A DNA stretch of 6,216 bases from an uncultured Acinetobacter sp. (lineage in GTDB: Bacteria; Pseudomonadota; Gammaproteobacteria; Pseudomonadales; Moraxellaceae), in the NCBI GenBank assembly GCA_900771065.1, contig CAAGMP010000210.1:1-6216 (forward strand). The letters are read 5' to 3'. A program made the position numbers and the translations under genes. Shown here one piece after another: positions 1 through 5,368 of the stretch. The notes under the pieces were generated by a model, which saw only the letters and a program-made list of their open reading frames with translations, was not told where the DNA came from and made no database searches. Every line of letters starts with the position of its first letter. The first letter of the stretch is position 1.

Positions 1-2
1 AA

Positions 3-221
3 GTTAATCCACGTGTAGAAAGGTTTTGTCAACTTTATCAAGTGATTCAATCATTTGAATGCGTAATTGAATTGAAGTCAGATATAGAAAAAGTATTAAG
101 GGTTTTGATAATAAGTCAATATAATAATCTAATATTTATTCATCAAATGTCAGATAAAAAGTTAAATGACCCTTTAGATGATTTGTGGAAACCACAGAAT
201 TTATCATTGCATTTAACTTAA
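3..221 (+). CDS. C-terminal part of an unrecognised protein (5' end outside window)
   Basis: An open frame enters from the left edge and runs 72 codons to a TAA at 219-221. The visible product begins VNPRVERFCQLY and ends near WKPQNLSLHLT. It is moderately hydrophobic in the middle (VLRVLIISQYNNLIFIH) and otherwise charged, and I recognise no family or catalytic motif. The stretch is about 27% GC against roughly 38% in the next gene, which suggests a fast-evolving or acquired gene. The frame stays open past the stop: after TAA come GAA and then ATG in the same frame, leading into the next entry. It could therefore be the end of a complete gene or the upstream part of a gene cut by a nonsense codon. 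That it is coding is inferred only from the open frame and its position ahead of another + strand gene. Confidence 0.45.
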   Translation, partial: VNPRVERFCQLYQVIQSFECVIELKSDIEKVLRVLIISQYNNLIFIHQMSDKKLNDPLDDLWKPQNLSLHLT

Positions 222-224
222 GAA

Positions 225-365
225 ATGATTAATAATCAAATAAATAGAACGAATCCACCATCTGATTTTACGTTAATGAAAGAAGACATTCATAATGCAA
301 TTGATGCTTATGCGAAGCTTTATTTGATTCACAAAGAACTGATGTCATTATCTCATACATTGTAA
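225..365 (+). CDS. Possible small 46-aa protein, or downstream remnant of the preceding gene
   Basis: An ATG at 225 opens 46 codons ending in TAA at 363-365. It begins only 3 bases after the stop of the upstream frame and is in that same frame. The product starts MINNQINRTNPPSDF, and its second half is predicted by eye to be helical (KEDIHNAIDAYAKLYLIHKE). There are no cysteines, no signal peptide and no recognised motif. No proper Shine-Dalgarno sequence precedes the ATG; the purines AAGAA lie directly against it, so translation would have to depend on coupling to the upstream gene. It could be a real small gene, the C-terminal end of the upstream protein separated by a nonsense mutation, or chance. 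It ends 18 bases before the next gene. Confidence 0.3.
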   Translation: MINNQINRTNPPSDFTLMKEDIHNAIDAYAKLYLIHKELMSLSHTL

Positions 366-383
366 ATTCAATAGGTTAGCTTT

Positions 384-701
384 ATGCTCAAACTCATTTA
401 TTACGTTCCTGAAAGTCATCTTGAATTAACCAAAAAAGCTATTTTTGCTGCGGGTGCAGGTGGTATTGGTAATTATGAACAATGTGCATGGCAAATTTTA
501 GGCACAGGGCAATTTAAACCTGTTAAAAATGCACAGCCATTTTTAGGTGAGTTAAATTGTTTAGAACAAGTTGCTGAATGGCGGGTCGAAACCATTGTAA
601 ATGAAGCAGATGCAGTAAAAGTGGCTAAAGCATTAAAGCAAAGCCATCCTTATGAAGAACCTGCTTTTGAGTTTTTGCAGATTCTTCAAATTGAAACTTA
701 A
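384..701 (+). CDS. Stand-alone NIF3/YqfO-insert-like (CutA-like fold) domain protein
   Basis: This 105-residue protein matches the small single-domain family related to the domain inserted in YqfO/NIF3 proteins, which has a PII/CutA-like ferredoxin-type fold. Family hallmarks are visible in order: an N-terminal strand LIYYVPESH, the segment AGAGGIGNYEQCAW at 23-36, GTGQFKPVKNAQPFLG at 40-55, the strand EWRVETIV at 65-72, and the C-terminal HPYEEPAFEF at 88-97. The molecular function of these stand-alone proteins is not established; metal binding or a regulatory role is speculation. The start is supported by AGG at 373-375, eight bases upstream of the ATG. Its stop codon overlaps that of the converging nitroreductase in the four bases TTAA. 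A weak promoter-like pair (TTGATT at 324-329, CATTAT at 346-351) lies upstream but is not convincing. The fold call is firm, the function unknown. Confidence 0.85.
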   Translation: MLKLIYYVPESHLELTKKAIFAAGAGGIGNYEQCAWQILGTGQFKPVKNAQPFLGELNCLEQVAEWRVETIVNEADAVKVAKALKQSHPYEEPAFEFLQILQIET

Positions 702-1453
702 ATTTTTTGAATGAATAAGTTGCGGTCAAAGCGATATTGTGGAAAAAATACGCCATCTTCAGCGCGTTCACCTGCACCAATCACCATAATTGGATATTGT
801 TCGTCATTTAATTGCAATAATTTTCGCACTAAAGGTTCGTCAAAGCCTTCCATCATACAGCTATCAAATCCATAAGCGCGTAGTGCTAAAACTAAATTTT
901 CACATGCCAATGCGGTGGTTTTTGCTGCCCAAAGTTGTGCGTCTGCTGCAGTGTAAGCGGTGACAGGCAGTTGTTTGTCAAATGTACGTGCAATTTTAAA
1001 TGAAACTTTTTTCGCATGTCCAATTAAGTTGAAATATCCCGTTTTGTAATTATACGGAATCATTTTGTAATATTTGCGAATCATGGCAGGAACGTCAGGT
1101 AATGGAAATTCGCGAATATTACGTTTAGCCATTTCATGATTACGGTCAGTTCGTGCAACACAAACAATTAACTCGGCTGCTGTTTTGGCAGCAAGTTGTC
1201 CTAAACATGCTTTAACCAACTGTTTTTTCTTGACTTCATCTTGTACAACATAAAATGTCCAAGGTTGTAAGTTTGATGAGTTAGGCGCAAGTAAAGCCAA
1301 ATCTAAGCATTCATCTAAAACATGGTCTGGAATTTTTTTATCGGTAAATTTGCGTACCGAACGACGACTTTGAATCACTTTTTTAAAGTTTTCCACATCT
1401 ATATCTTGTGGTGCAGGTTCAAAATAACGTTTTTTTTCAGTTTCGGAAGTCAT
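698..1453 (-). CDS. Nitroreductase family FMN-dependent oxidoreductase
   Basis: This 251-residue protein of the nitroreductase superfamily would be a cytoplasmic flavoprotein that reduces nitro compounds, quinones or similar acceptors using NAD(P)H. The physiological substrate cannot be told from sequence. The FMN phosphate-binding signature SRRSVRKF is at 29-36, APNSSNLQPW at 56-65, a helix rich in Ala and Leu with AAKTTALACENLVLAL at 176-191, GFDSCMMEGFD at 195-205, and the closing core strand MVIGAGE at 223-229. A segment of roughly 50 residues at about 112-165, rich in Lys, Tyr and Phe, is longer than in minimal members and probably shapes the substrate pocket. A Shine-Dalgarno AGGA (complement of 1461-1464) lies 7 bases before the ATG. 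The gene starts 14 bases after the stop of the crotonase gene, so the two are probably co-transcribed. It ends overlapping the converging upstream gene by 4 bases. Confidence 0.9.
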   Translation of the reverse strand: MTSETEKKRYFEPAPQDIDVENFKKVIQSRRSVRKFTDKKIPDHVLDECLDLALLAPNSSNLQPWTFYVVQDEVKKKQLVKACLGQLAAKTAAELIVCVARTDRNHEMAKRNIREFPLPDVPAMIRKYYKMIPYNYKTGYFNLIGHAKKVSFKIARTFDKQLPVTAYTAADAQLWAAKTTALACENLVLALRAYGFDSCMMEGFDEPLVRKLLQLNDEQYPIMVIGAGERAEDGVFFPQYRFDRNLFIQKI

Positions 1454-1467
1454 GACAAAGTCCTAAA

Positions 1468-2271
1468 TTAATTAAATTGACTAAAATTGGCAGGTCGTTT
1501 TTGCATAAATGCTGAAATTGCTTCAGCCATTTCAACCGAGCCAACACGCTGCATAAAAATTTTAGCTTCATGGTCAATCCATGCCAAAATTTCATTTACA
1601 TTCGGTTTCATAAGCGCTTTAGTTTGACGTAAAGAAGCTAAAGGCAATGCTGCTAAAATTTGCGCTTGTTTCCATGCCACAGTATAAACATCGTTGTCAA
1701 TTTGGTTGATAATTTTTGCATTTAATGCAGTTTGACTGTCAAATTTTTTTGCCGTTAAAAGCAATTCAGCCGCGTGATGATAACCTGCTTGTTGAACCAA
1801 TAATTTGCTTGAAGCCCCTTCAGGTGATAAACCCAAGCTTACAAATGGAATTTGAAATAACGCAGTTTGGTCACTATAAACCAAGTCGGCATGCAATAAA
1901 ATAGTCACTCCAATGCCAATAGCGACCCCACGTACAGCACAAATTAATGGTTTGCTAAAACGGGCAGCGGCTTTTAATAATTTAAAAGGTGGTGTATTGC
2001 CTGCCTCATCTGCTGCAATAGGCGATTGAATAAATTGCATAAAATCTTTCATGTCATTGCCTGCGGTAAAATCAGCATCTGCACCACGTAAAATGACCAC
2101 ACGCACTTGATGGTTTTGATCGGCTTCATCAAAAGCTTGCGCAATTTTTAAATATAACTCACCATAAAGTGCATTTTTTGCTTCAGGTCGACAAATGGCT
2201 AAAGTTAAAATGCCTTGTTCAAGTTGTGCTTGTAAATGTGGGTGAGGTTGTTGAATGCAGCTTAATGTCAT
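1468..2271 (-). CDS. Crotonase-fold protein, probably a delta3-delta2-enoyl-CoA isomerase type
   Basis: This 267-residue enoyl-CoA hydratase/isomerase superfamily protein would act on CoA thioesters in the cytoplasm. The two oxyanion-hole segments are present: FTAGNDM at 68-74 and RGVAIGIGVTILLHADLVY at 114-132. In classical hydratases the first catalytic glutamate sits in a PE(I/V/L) motif; here the equivalent reads IPFVSLGLSPEG (141-152), with Phe143 in place of that Glu and a Glu at 151. The pattern PF..LGL.PEG.SS is that of ECI2/Eci1-like delta3-delta2-enoyl-CoA isomerases, where the Glu of PEG is catalytic. An isomerase shifting double bonds during unsaturated fatty acid breakdown is therefore more likely than a hydratase. 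AAGGA (complement of 2279-2283) lies 7 bases before the ATG. The gene leads a probable two-gene unit with the nitroreductase and is divergent from nadM. Confidence 0.85.
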   Translation of the reverse strand: MTLSCIQQPHPHLQAQLEQGILTLAICRPEAKNALYGELYLKIAQAFDEADQNHQVRVVILRGADADFTAGNDMKDFMQFIQSPIAADEAGNTPPFKLLKAAARFSKPLICAVRGVAIGIGVTILLHADLVYSDQTALFQIPFVSLGLSPEGASSKLLVQQAGYHHAAELLLTAKKFDSQTALNAKIINQIDNDVYTVAWKQAQILAALPLASLRQTKALMKPNVNEILAWIDHEAKIFMQRVGSVEMAEAISAFMQKRPANFSQFN

Positions 2272-2284
2272 TTTCTGATCCTTA

Positions 2285-2311
2285 TTGACTTATTTTGGCT
2301 TATGTTATGAT
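2285..2311 (+). promoter_or_regulatory. Candidate sigma-70 promoter for nadM
   Basis: In the 78-base gap between the divergent crotonase gene and nadM there is TTGACT at 2285-2290 and TATGAT at 2306-2311. The TATGAT is preceded by TGT, giving an extended -10 (TGnTATGAT). The spacing of 15 is short, but the extended -10 can compensate. Transcription would start near 2318, giving a leader of about 32 bases. No equally clear promoter is seen for the divergent gene. Confidence 0.45.
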
Positions 2312-2349
2312 GTCATATTCTTTTTGATTTAGCATAACTGTGCAGTTTT

Positions 2350-2919
2350 ATGAAATATCCGTTTGATTATTTGGTTTTTATTGGTCGATTTCAGCCGTTC
2401 CATTTAGCGCATTTACAAACAATTGAAATTGCTTTGCAGCAAAGTGAAAAAGTGATTTTAGCTTTGGGTTCAGCACAAAATGAACGCACAATTAAAAACC
2501 CATTTTTGGCGGCTGAACGTGAGCAAATGATTTTATCTAATTTTAGTGAACAGCAGCAACAGCGGATTGTATTTGTACATGTTATTGATGTGTATAATGA
2601 TGAAAAATGGCGTAAATTAGTACACTCTTTAGTTGAAAATATAGTCGAAAAATCAGCTAAAGTGGGTTTAATTGGACATTTTAAAGATGATTCTTCATAT
2701 TACTTGAAGTTTTTTCCTGAATGGAAATTGGTTGAATTAGACAGTTTAAAAAATTCATTGTCAGCCACACCAATTCGTGAAGCGTATTATCGGGGTGAAA
2801 TTCAAACTGAGTATTTTCCTCAAGGAACAATTGAGTTTTTGCATCAATTTCAACATAACCCAATTTATAAACAATTAGTTGAAAAATTTCAGCGACAAGA
2901 TTTAACACCGCTCAATTAA
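2350..2919 (+). CDS. nadM: Nicotinamide-nucleotide (NMN) adenylyltransferase, NadM type, single domain
   Basis: This cytoplasmic nucleotidyltransferase (189 residues) joins NMN and ATP to make NAD and pyrophosphate. The nucleotidyltransferase signature GRFQPFHLAH is at 12-21; His18 and His21 form the HxxH pair, with Ala where the classical HxGH has Gly. GHFKDDSSYYL is at 109-119, and SATPIR at 138-143 corresponds to the ISSTxIR ATP-binding motif. The sequence resembles the N-terminal half of the cyanobacterial NadM-Nudix fusion, but the protein stops where the Nudix hydrolase would begin, and a terminator follows directly, so no such domain is encoded here. The start is the only one possible, since an in-frame stop lies at 2335-2337. 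There is no recognisable Shine-Dalgarno sequence before it. NadM enzymes usually serve nicotinamide salvage through NMN, distinct from the NadD route. Confidence 0.9.
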   Translation: MKYPFDYLVFIGRFQPFHLAHLQTIEIALQQSEKVILALGSAQNERTIKNPFLAAEREQMILSNFSEQQQQRIVFVHVIDVYNDEKWRKLVHSLVENIVEKSAKVGLIGHFKDDSSYYLKFFPEWKLVELDSLKNSLSATPIREAYYRGEIQTEYFPQGTIEFLHQFQHNPIYKQLVEKFQRQDLTPLN

Positions 2920-2946
2920 AAAAAATCCCCATGAAGGGGGTTTTTT
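2920..2946. terminator. Bidirectional intrinsic terminator between nadM and the peroxiredoxin gene
   Basis: CCCC (2927-2930) pairs with GGGG (2936-2939) around the loop ATGAA. T2926-G2940 forms a wobble pair, and the stem extends through A2920-A2925 with T2941-T2946. Read as +, it ends in TTTTTT; read as -, in a run of eight Ts. It can therefore terminate both converging genes. The hairpin overlaps two bases of the peroxiredoxin stop codon (2945-2947). Confidence 0.88.
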
Positions 2947-3400
2947 ATGCTTGTAATTTTTTCAATTCAGCAAGTACGTGTTCAGCATGTCCCGCAGCTT
3001 TGACTTTACGGTAACTTTGCACTAAAACGCCATCTTTAAAGATAAAAGTTGAACGTTCAATACCCATAACTTTTTTGCCGTACATATTTTTTTCTTTAAT
3101 GACATCAAAATGTTGGCACAAAGTTTCATCACGATCACTAATTAACTCAATACTTAAGTTTTGTTTTGCTGTGAAGTTTTGATGAGTTTTGACTGAATCT
3201 CGAGAAACACCAATAACAGTGGTATTAAGTTGGCTAAATTGATCTTGTAAGCTAGAAAATTCAGTCGCTTGCGTGGTACATCCTGGTGTTGAATCTTTTG
3301 GGTAAAAATATAAAACTAACCAACCTGTTAACTGGCTTAAATTAATTTCACCTGTGGTTGTAGCAAAATTTTGTTGAGGTAATTCAATAAGATCAGACAT
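2945..3400 (-). CDS. bcp: Thioredoxin-dependent peroxiredoxin, BCP/PrxQ class
   Basis: This 151-residue peroxiredoxin would reduce hydrogen peroxide and organic hydroperoxides, with recycling by thioredoxin, in the cytoplasm. The active-site pattern PxxxTxxC is YPKDSTPGC, with Pro34, Thr38 and peroxidatic Cys41; the conserved Arg116 is in GIERSTF. BCP/PrxQ members that carry a resolving cysteine five residues after the first (CxxxxC) have Thr-Gln-Ala-Thr there instead. The only other cysteine is Cys95 in SDRDETLCQHFDV, so the protein either uses Cys95 for resolution or works as a 1-Cys enzyme. The ATG at 3400 is chosen because AAGTGA (complement of 3406-3411) lies 5 bases upstream. The alternative GTG at 3409 adds Met-Ile-Asn, has no ribosome site and lies inside that AAGTGA. 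It converges with nadM and follows the terminator of the queC operon; no promoter was recognised. Confidence 0.9.
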   Translation of the reverse strand: MSDLIELPQQNFATTTGEINLSQLTGWLVLYFYPKDSTPGCTTQATEFSSLQDQFSQLNTTVIGVSRDSVKTHQNFTAKQNLSIELISDRDETLCQHFDVIKEKNMYGKKVMGIERSTFIFKDGVLVQSYRKVKAAGHAEHVLAELKKLQA

Positions 3401-3405
3401 ATTTA

Positions 3406-3411
3406 TCACTT
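3406..3411 (-). promoter_or_regulatory. Ribosome binding site deciding the bcp start
   Basis: On the - strand this reads AAGTGA, one mismatch from AGGTGA in the Shine-Dalgarno consensus, five bases ahead of the ATG at 3400. It contains the competing GTG codon (3407-3409), which therefore is unlikely to be the real start. Confidence 0.55.
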
Positions 3412-3425
3412 AAACATGAAAAGTT

Positions 3426-3446
3426 AAAAAGCCACAAAGTTGTGGC
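3426..3446 (-). terminator. Intrinsic terminator after the exported-protein gene (end of queE-queC unit)
   Basis: A perfect inverted repeat GCCACAA (3431-3437) / TTGTGGC (3440-3446) has a two-base centre, in practice a six-pair stem with a four-base loop. Read on the - strand the stem is followed by TTTTTAACTTTT. It lies 8 bases past the stop of the exported-protein gene and upstream of the peroxiredoxin start, separating the two units. Confidence 0.8.
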
Positions 3447-3454
3447 TATGCCAT

Positions 3455-3859
3455 TTATTTAGGCTGCAAACTGAGCAGTTTATTCTGTAAAGTTTGACCT
3501 AAACAAGCTTTGATTTTAGGTTCTTCTGCTTTTTGAATGCGAGCAAAAATTTCTTGCACTTTTTTCTGATTTTTAGCATTGGTTGCGCTTTGTAATTCCC
3601 AACGTGTACTTTCTGTCATGCGACCACGTGATTCAATATTACAAGTACATAATTTAGTGACATCTGCTTTAGTGAGCTTATTTAACGCACCTGCTTTGGT
3701 ATAATCGCTGACACAGACATTAATTAAACCTTGTTTAATATTGGTACTTTTATAAGCGGCTTCAAGCTGTTTGGCTTGTGCACTGTCCTCTGCAAAGGCA
3801 ACACTTGATATTGCTGAAGAAATTGCAAGTAAACCAGCGCATAAAATCTTAGCTTTCAT
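3455..3859 (-). CDS. Small exported cysteine-containing protein of unknown function
   Basis: This 134-residue protein has a clear Sec signal peptide: MKAK, a hydrophobic core ILCAGLLAISSAISSVAFA, and a predicted signal peptidase I site after AFA at residue 23. The mature part of about 111 residues should be periplasmic or secreted. It has four cysteines: Cys49, a CTC pair at 71 and 73, and Cys119. The even number suggests two disulfides; metal binding by the CxC is possible but not shown. The rest is basic and helical-looking, with several Lys-Lys and Gln-Asn-Lys stretches. I do not recognise the family. The start at 3859 is chosen because the signal peptide begins there; upstream codons in this frame run into queC in another frame and encode nothing plausible. 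AGGA (complement of 3871-3874) lies 11 bases before the ATG, a long spacing. It begins 13 bases after queC and ends at a terminator, so it is probably the last gene of that operon, with no obvious link to queuosine. Confidence 0.8.
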   Translation of the reverse strand: MKAKILCAGLLAISSAISSVAFAEDSAQAKQLEAAYKSTNIKQGLINVCVSDYTKAGALNKLTKADVTKLCTCNIESRGRMTESTRWELQSATNAKNQKKVQEIFARIQKAEEPKIKACLGQTLQNKLLSLQPK

Positions 3860-3872
3860 AAACTCTTTTTTC

Positions 3873-4547
3873 CTATTTTTGTGCAATGTAACGAGTTGGA
3901 TCAGCAATGCCAGCTTCAATAAAACCTTGTTTGCGTAAGCGACAGCTATCACATTGACCACATGCACGACCATCTTCATCTGCTTGATAGCAAGACACTG
4001 TTTGGCTATAGTCTACGCCATGTTCAATACCTAAGCGAATAATATTTGCTTTAGATAAATGTAATAATGGTGCTTCAAATTTCAGCGGTTTACCTTCGAC
4101 ACCTGCTTTGGTTGCAAGGCGAGCCATATTGGCAAAAGCATCAATAAATTCTGGACGACAGTCAGGATAACCTGAATAATCAACGGCGTTAATGCCAATT
4201 ACAATGGCTTCTGCGCCAAAAACTTCCGCTGCCGCTAAAGCATAAGATAAGAAAATGGTATTACGTGCAGGAACATAAGTAATTGGAATGCCTTCTTGAG
4301 CTTCATTCGGAATATCAATACTGTGATCGGTTAGGGCTGAACCGCCTAAATTACCTAAATCAATATTAATAATACGATGTTCAACACCTGCACGCTCGCA
4401 CAATGCCCGAGCAGCATCTAATTCTGTGGTAGAACGTTGCCCATAGCGAAAGCTAAGTGCCATACATTCATAACGAGCTTGTGCCCAAGCTAAACATGTG
4501 GTTGAGTCCAAACCACCAGACAATAAAACGATGGCACGTTGACGCAT
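3873..4547 (-). CDS. queC: 7-cyano-7-deazaguanine (preQ0) synthase
   Basis: QueC (224 residues) converts 7-carboxy-7-deazaguanine with ammonia and ATP into preQ0, the precursor of queuosine in tRNA. It acts in the cytoplasm and carries a structural zinc. Visible features are the N-type PP-loop SGGLDST at 10-16, the family segment YVPARNTIFLSYA at 91-103, VDYSGYPDCRPEF at 122-134, and the zinc-binding cysteines Cys186, Cys196, Cys199 and Cys202 (SCYQ...ACGQCDSC). Length is typical. GGAG (complement of 4554-4557) lies 6 bases before the ATG. It starts 13 bases after queE, which supplies its substrate, so the two are almost certainly translated from one message. Its TAG stop at 3873-3875 lies close to the start of the exported-protein gene. 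queD and folE, needed for earlier steps, are not in the window. Confidence 0.97.
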   Translation of the reverse strand: MRQRAIVLLSGGLDSTTCLAWAQARYECMALSFRYGQRSTTELDAARALCERAGVEHRIINIDLGNLGGSALTDHSIDIPNEAQEGIPITYVPARNTIFLSYALAAAEVFGAEAIVIGINAVDYSGYPDCRPEFIDAFANMARLATKAGVEGKPLKFEAPLLHLSKANIIRLGIEHGVDYSQTVSCYQADEDGRACGQCDSCRLRKQGFIEAGIADPTRYIAQK

Positions 4548-4560
4548 TTTTTACTCCAAA

Positions 4561-5271
4561 TTAGCGACCTGTTTCATCATTCCATAACAATTTATGTAAT
4601 TGCAATTGAAAACGAACAGGGAGATGGTCATCTAAAATCCATTGAGCTAAATCTTGTGCCAATTTTGGCAAACGAGTTGCTCCTTTTTCCACTGCAAATG
4701 CAGGTGAAAACCAAATTGTATTTACTTTTTTGGTTAATTGATATTGTTCAACTTGTTGTTTTGACCATTCATAATCTTCACGATTACAAATCACAAATTT
4801 AATTTGATCATGTGGAGTTAAATAATCTAAATTACTGATTAAATTTCGTTTTTCTTCACCCGAAGCAGGTGTTTTTAAGTCTAAAACTTTAGAAACACGT
4901 GCATCAACTTTAGCTACATCTAAAGCACCACTGGTTTCCAATGAAACGTGACAACCTAAGTCGGCAAGCCGTTGCATGAGTGGAAAAACATTAGGTTGAG
5001 CCAGTGGTTCGCCACCTGTAACGCAAACATAAGGCGTTTTAAATGCCAATGTTGTTTCAATAATATGTTCTAAAGACAGTCTTTCTCCACCTTCAAAAGA
5101 ATAAGTGGTGTCACAATAATGGCAACGCAAAGGACAGCCTGTTAAGCGAATAAAGACTGTTGGTAATCCTGAGGTATTGGCTTCACCTTGCAATGAATAA
5201 AAAATTTCGGTAATACGTAAGCCTGCAGCAGGATCAGAAACAGGAATGGCGGAAGAACGAAGTGAACTCAT
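4561..5271 (-). CDS. queE: 7-carboxy-7-deazaguanine synthase (radical SAM)
   Basis: QueE (236 residues) is a radical SAM enzyme that rearranges 6-carboxytetrahydropterin to 7-carboxy-7-deazaguanine, the step before QueC. Seen in the sequence are FYSLQGE at 24-30, the iron-sulfur cluster cysteines Cys46, Cys50 and Cys53 (CPLRCHYC, the CxxxCxxC motif), the SAM-binding TGGEP at 85-89, LETSG at 111-115, DLKTP at 131-135, and the C-terminal FQLQLHKLLW at 221-230 that is characteristic of the family. The start at 5271 gives a polar leader of about 18 residues before the conserved core. No Shine-Dalgarno sequence precedes it; the bases before the ATG read TTTAAAATCTTGTT. The dapD terminator ends only about 25 bases upstream, so the promoter must be very close or overlap it. 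Confidence 0.96.
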   Translation of the reverse strand: MSSLRSSAIPVSDPAAGLRITEIFYSLQGEANTSGLPTVFIRLTGCPLRCHYCDTTYSFEGGERLSLEHIIETTLAFKTPYVCVTGGEPLAQPNVFPLMQRLADLGCHVSLETSGALDVAKVDARVSKVLDLKTPASGEEKRNLISNLDYLTPHDQIKFVICNREDYEWSKQQVEQYQLTKKVNTIWFSPAFAVEKGATRLPKLAQDLAQWILDDHLPVRFQLQLHKLLWNDETGR

Positions 5272-5295
5272 AACAAGATTTTAAACCGAAATGAT

Positions 5296-5336
5296 AAAAA
5301 AGAAAAATCTCTACGATCGCATAAGATCGTAGAGAT
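5296..5336 (-). terminator. Strong intrinsic terminator after dapD
   Basis: ATCTCTACGATC (5307-5318) is the exact reverse complement of GATCGTAGAGAT (5325-5336), giving a 12-pair stem with a six-base loop (GCATAA). On the - strand it is followed by TTTTTCTTTTTT. It lies 32 bases beyond the dapD stop and separates dapD from the queE-queC unit. In the + direction there is no T-run, so it acts for the - strand only. Confidence 0.92.
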
Positions 5337-5368
5337 CAGGAGCAAAATCCTAACCGATTCAATAACGA

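Noticed and set aside
324..351. Promoter-like TTGATT / CATTAT ahead of the NIF3-insert-like gene
   Set aside because: Only four of six bases match in each box in a very AT-rich stretch where such matches arise by chance.
683..711. Weak inverted repeat (TTCAAA ... TTTGAA) at the convergent junction, possible terminator
   Set aside because: The pairing is short, entirely AT-rich apart from one pair per arm, and the loop is long, so it is not a credible intrinsic terminator.
1716..1904. 62-codon frame on the + strand
   Set aside because: It lies wholly inside the crotonase gene on the opposite strand, and its product shows no family features.
2681..2908. 75-codon frame on the - strand
   Set aside because: It is antisense to the conserved 3' half of nadM, with no ribosome site or recognisable product.
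3839..3859. Lipoprotein signal at Cys7 of the exported protein
   Set aside because: The residues before Cys7 (Lys-Ile-Leu) do not form a lipobox, the hydrophobic core follows the cysteine, and a good AFA cleavage site is present at residue 23.
3860..3979. An extended N-terminus of 40 residues for the exported protein, reading into queC
   Set aside because: It overlaps the queC 3' end in another frame, hides the obvious signal peptide starting at 3859, and the queC reading is secure through its zinc cysteines.
4539..4802. 87-codon frame on the + strand with hydrophobic stretches
   Set aside because: It is antisense to the queE 3' end and the queE-queC junction; the hydrophobicity is a by-product of the opposite-strand code.
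5272..5306. preQ1 riboswitch ahead of queE
   Set aside because: The space between the dapD terminator and the queE ATG is too short for the aptamer, and the only hairpin there is a plain terminator.
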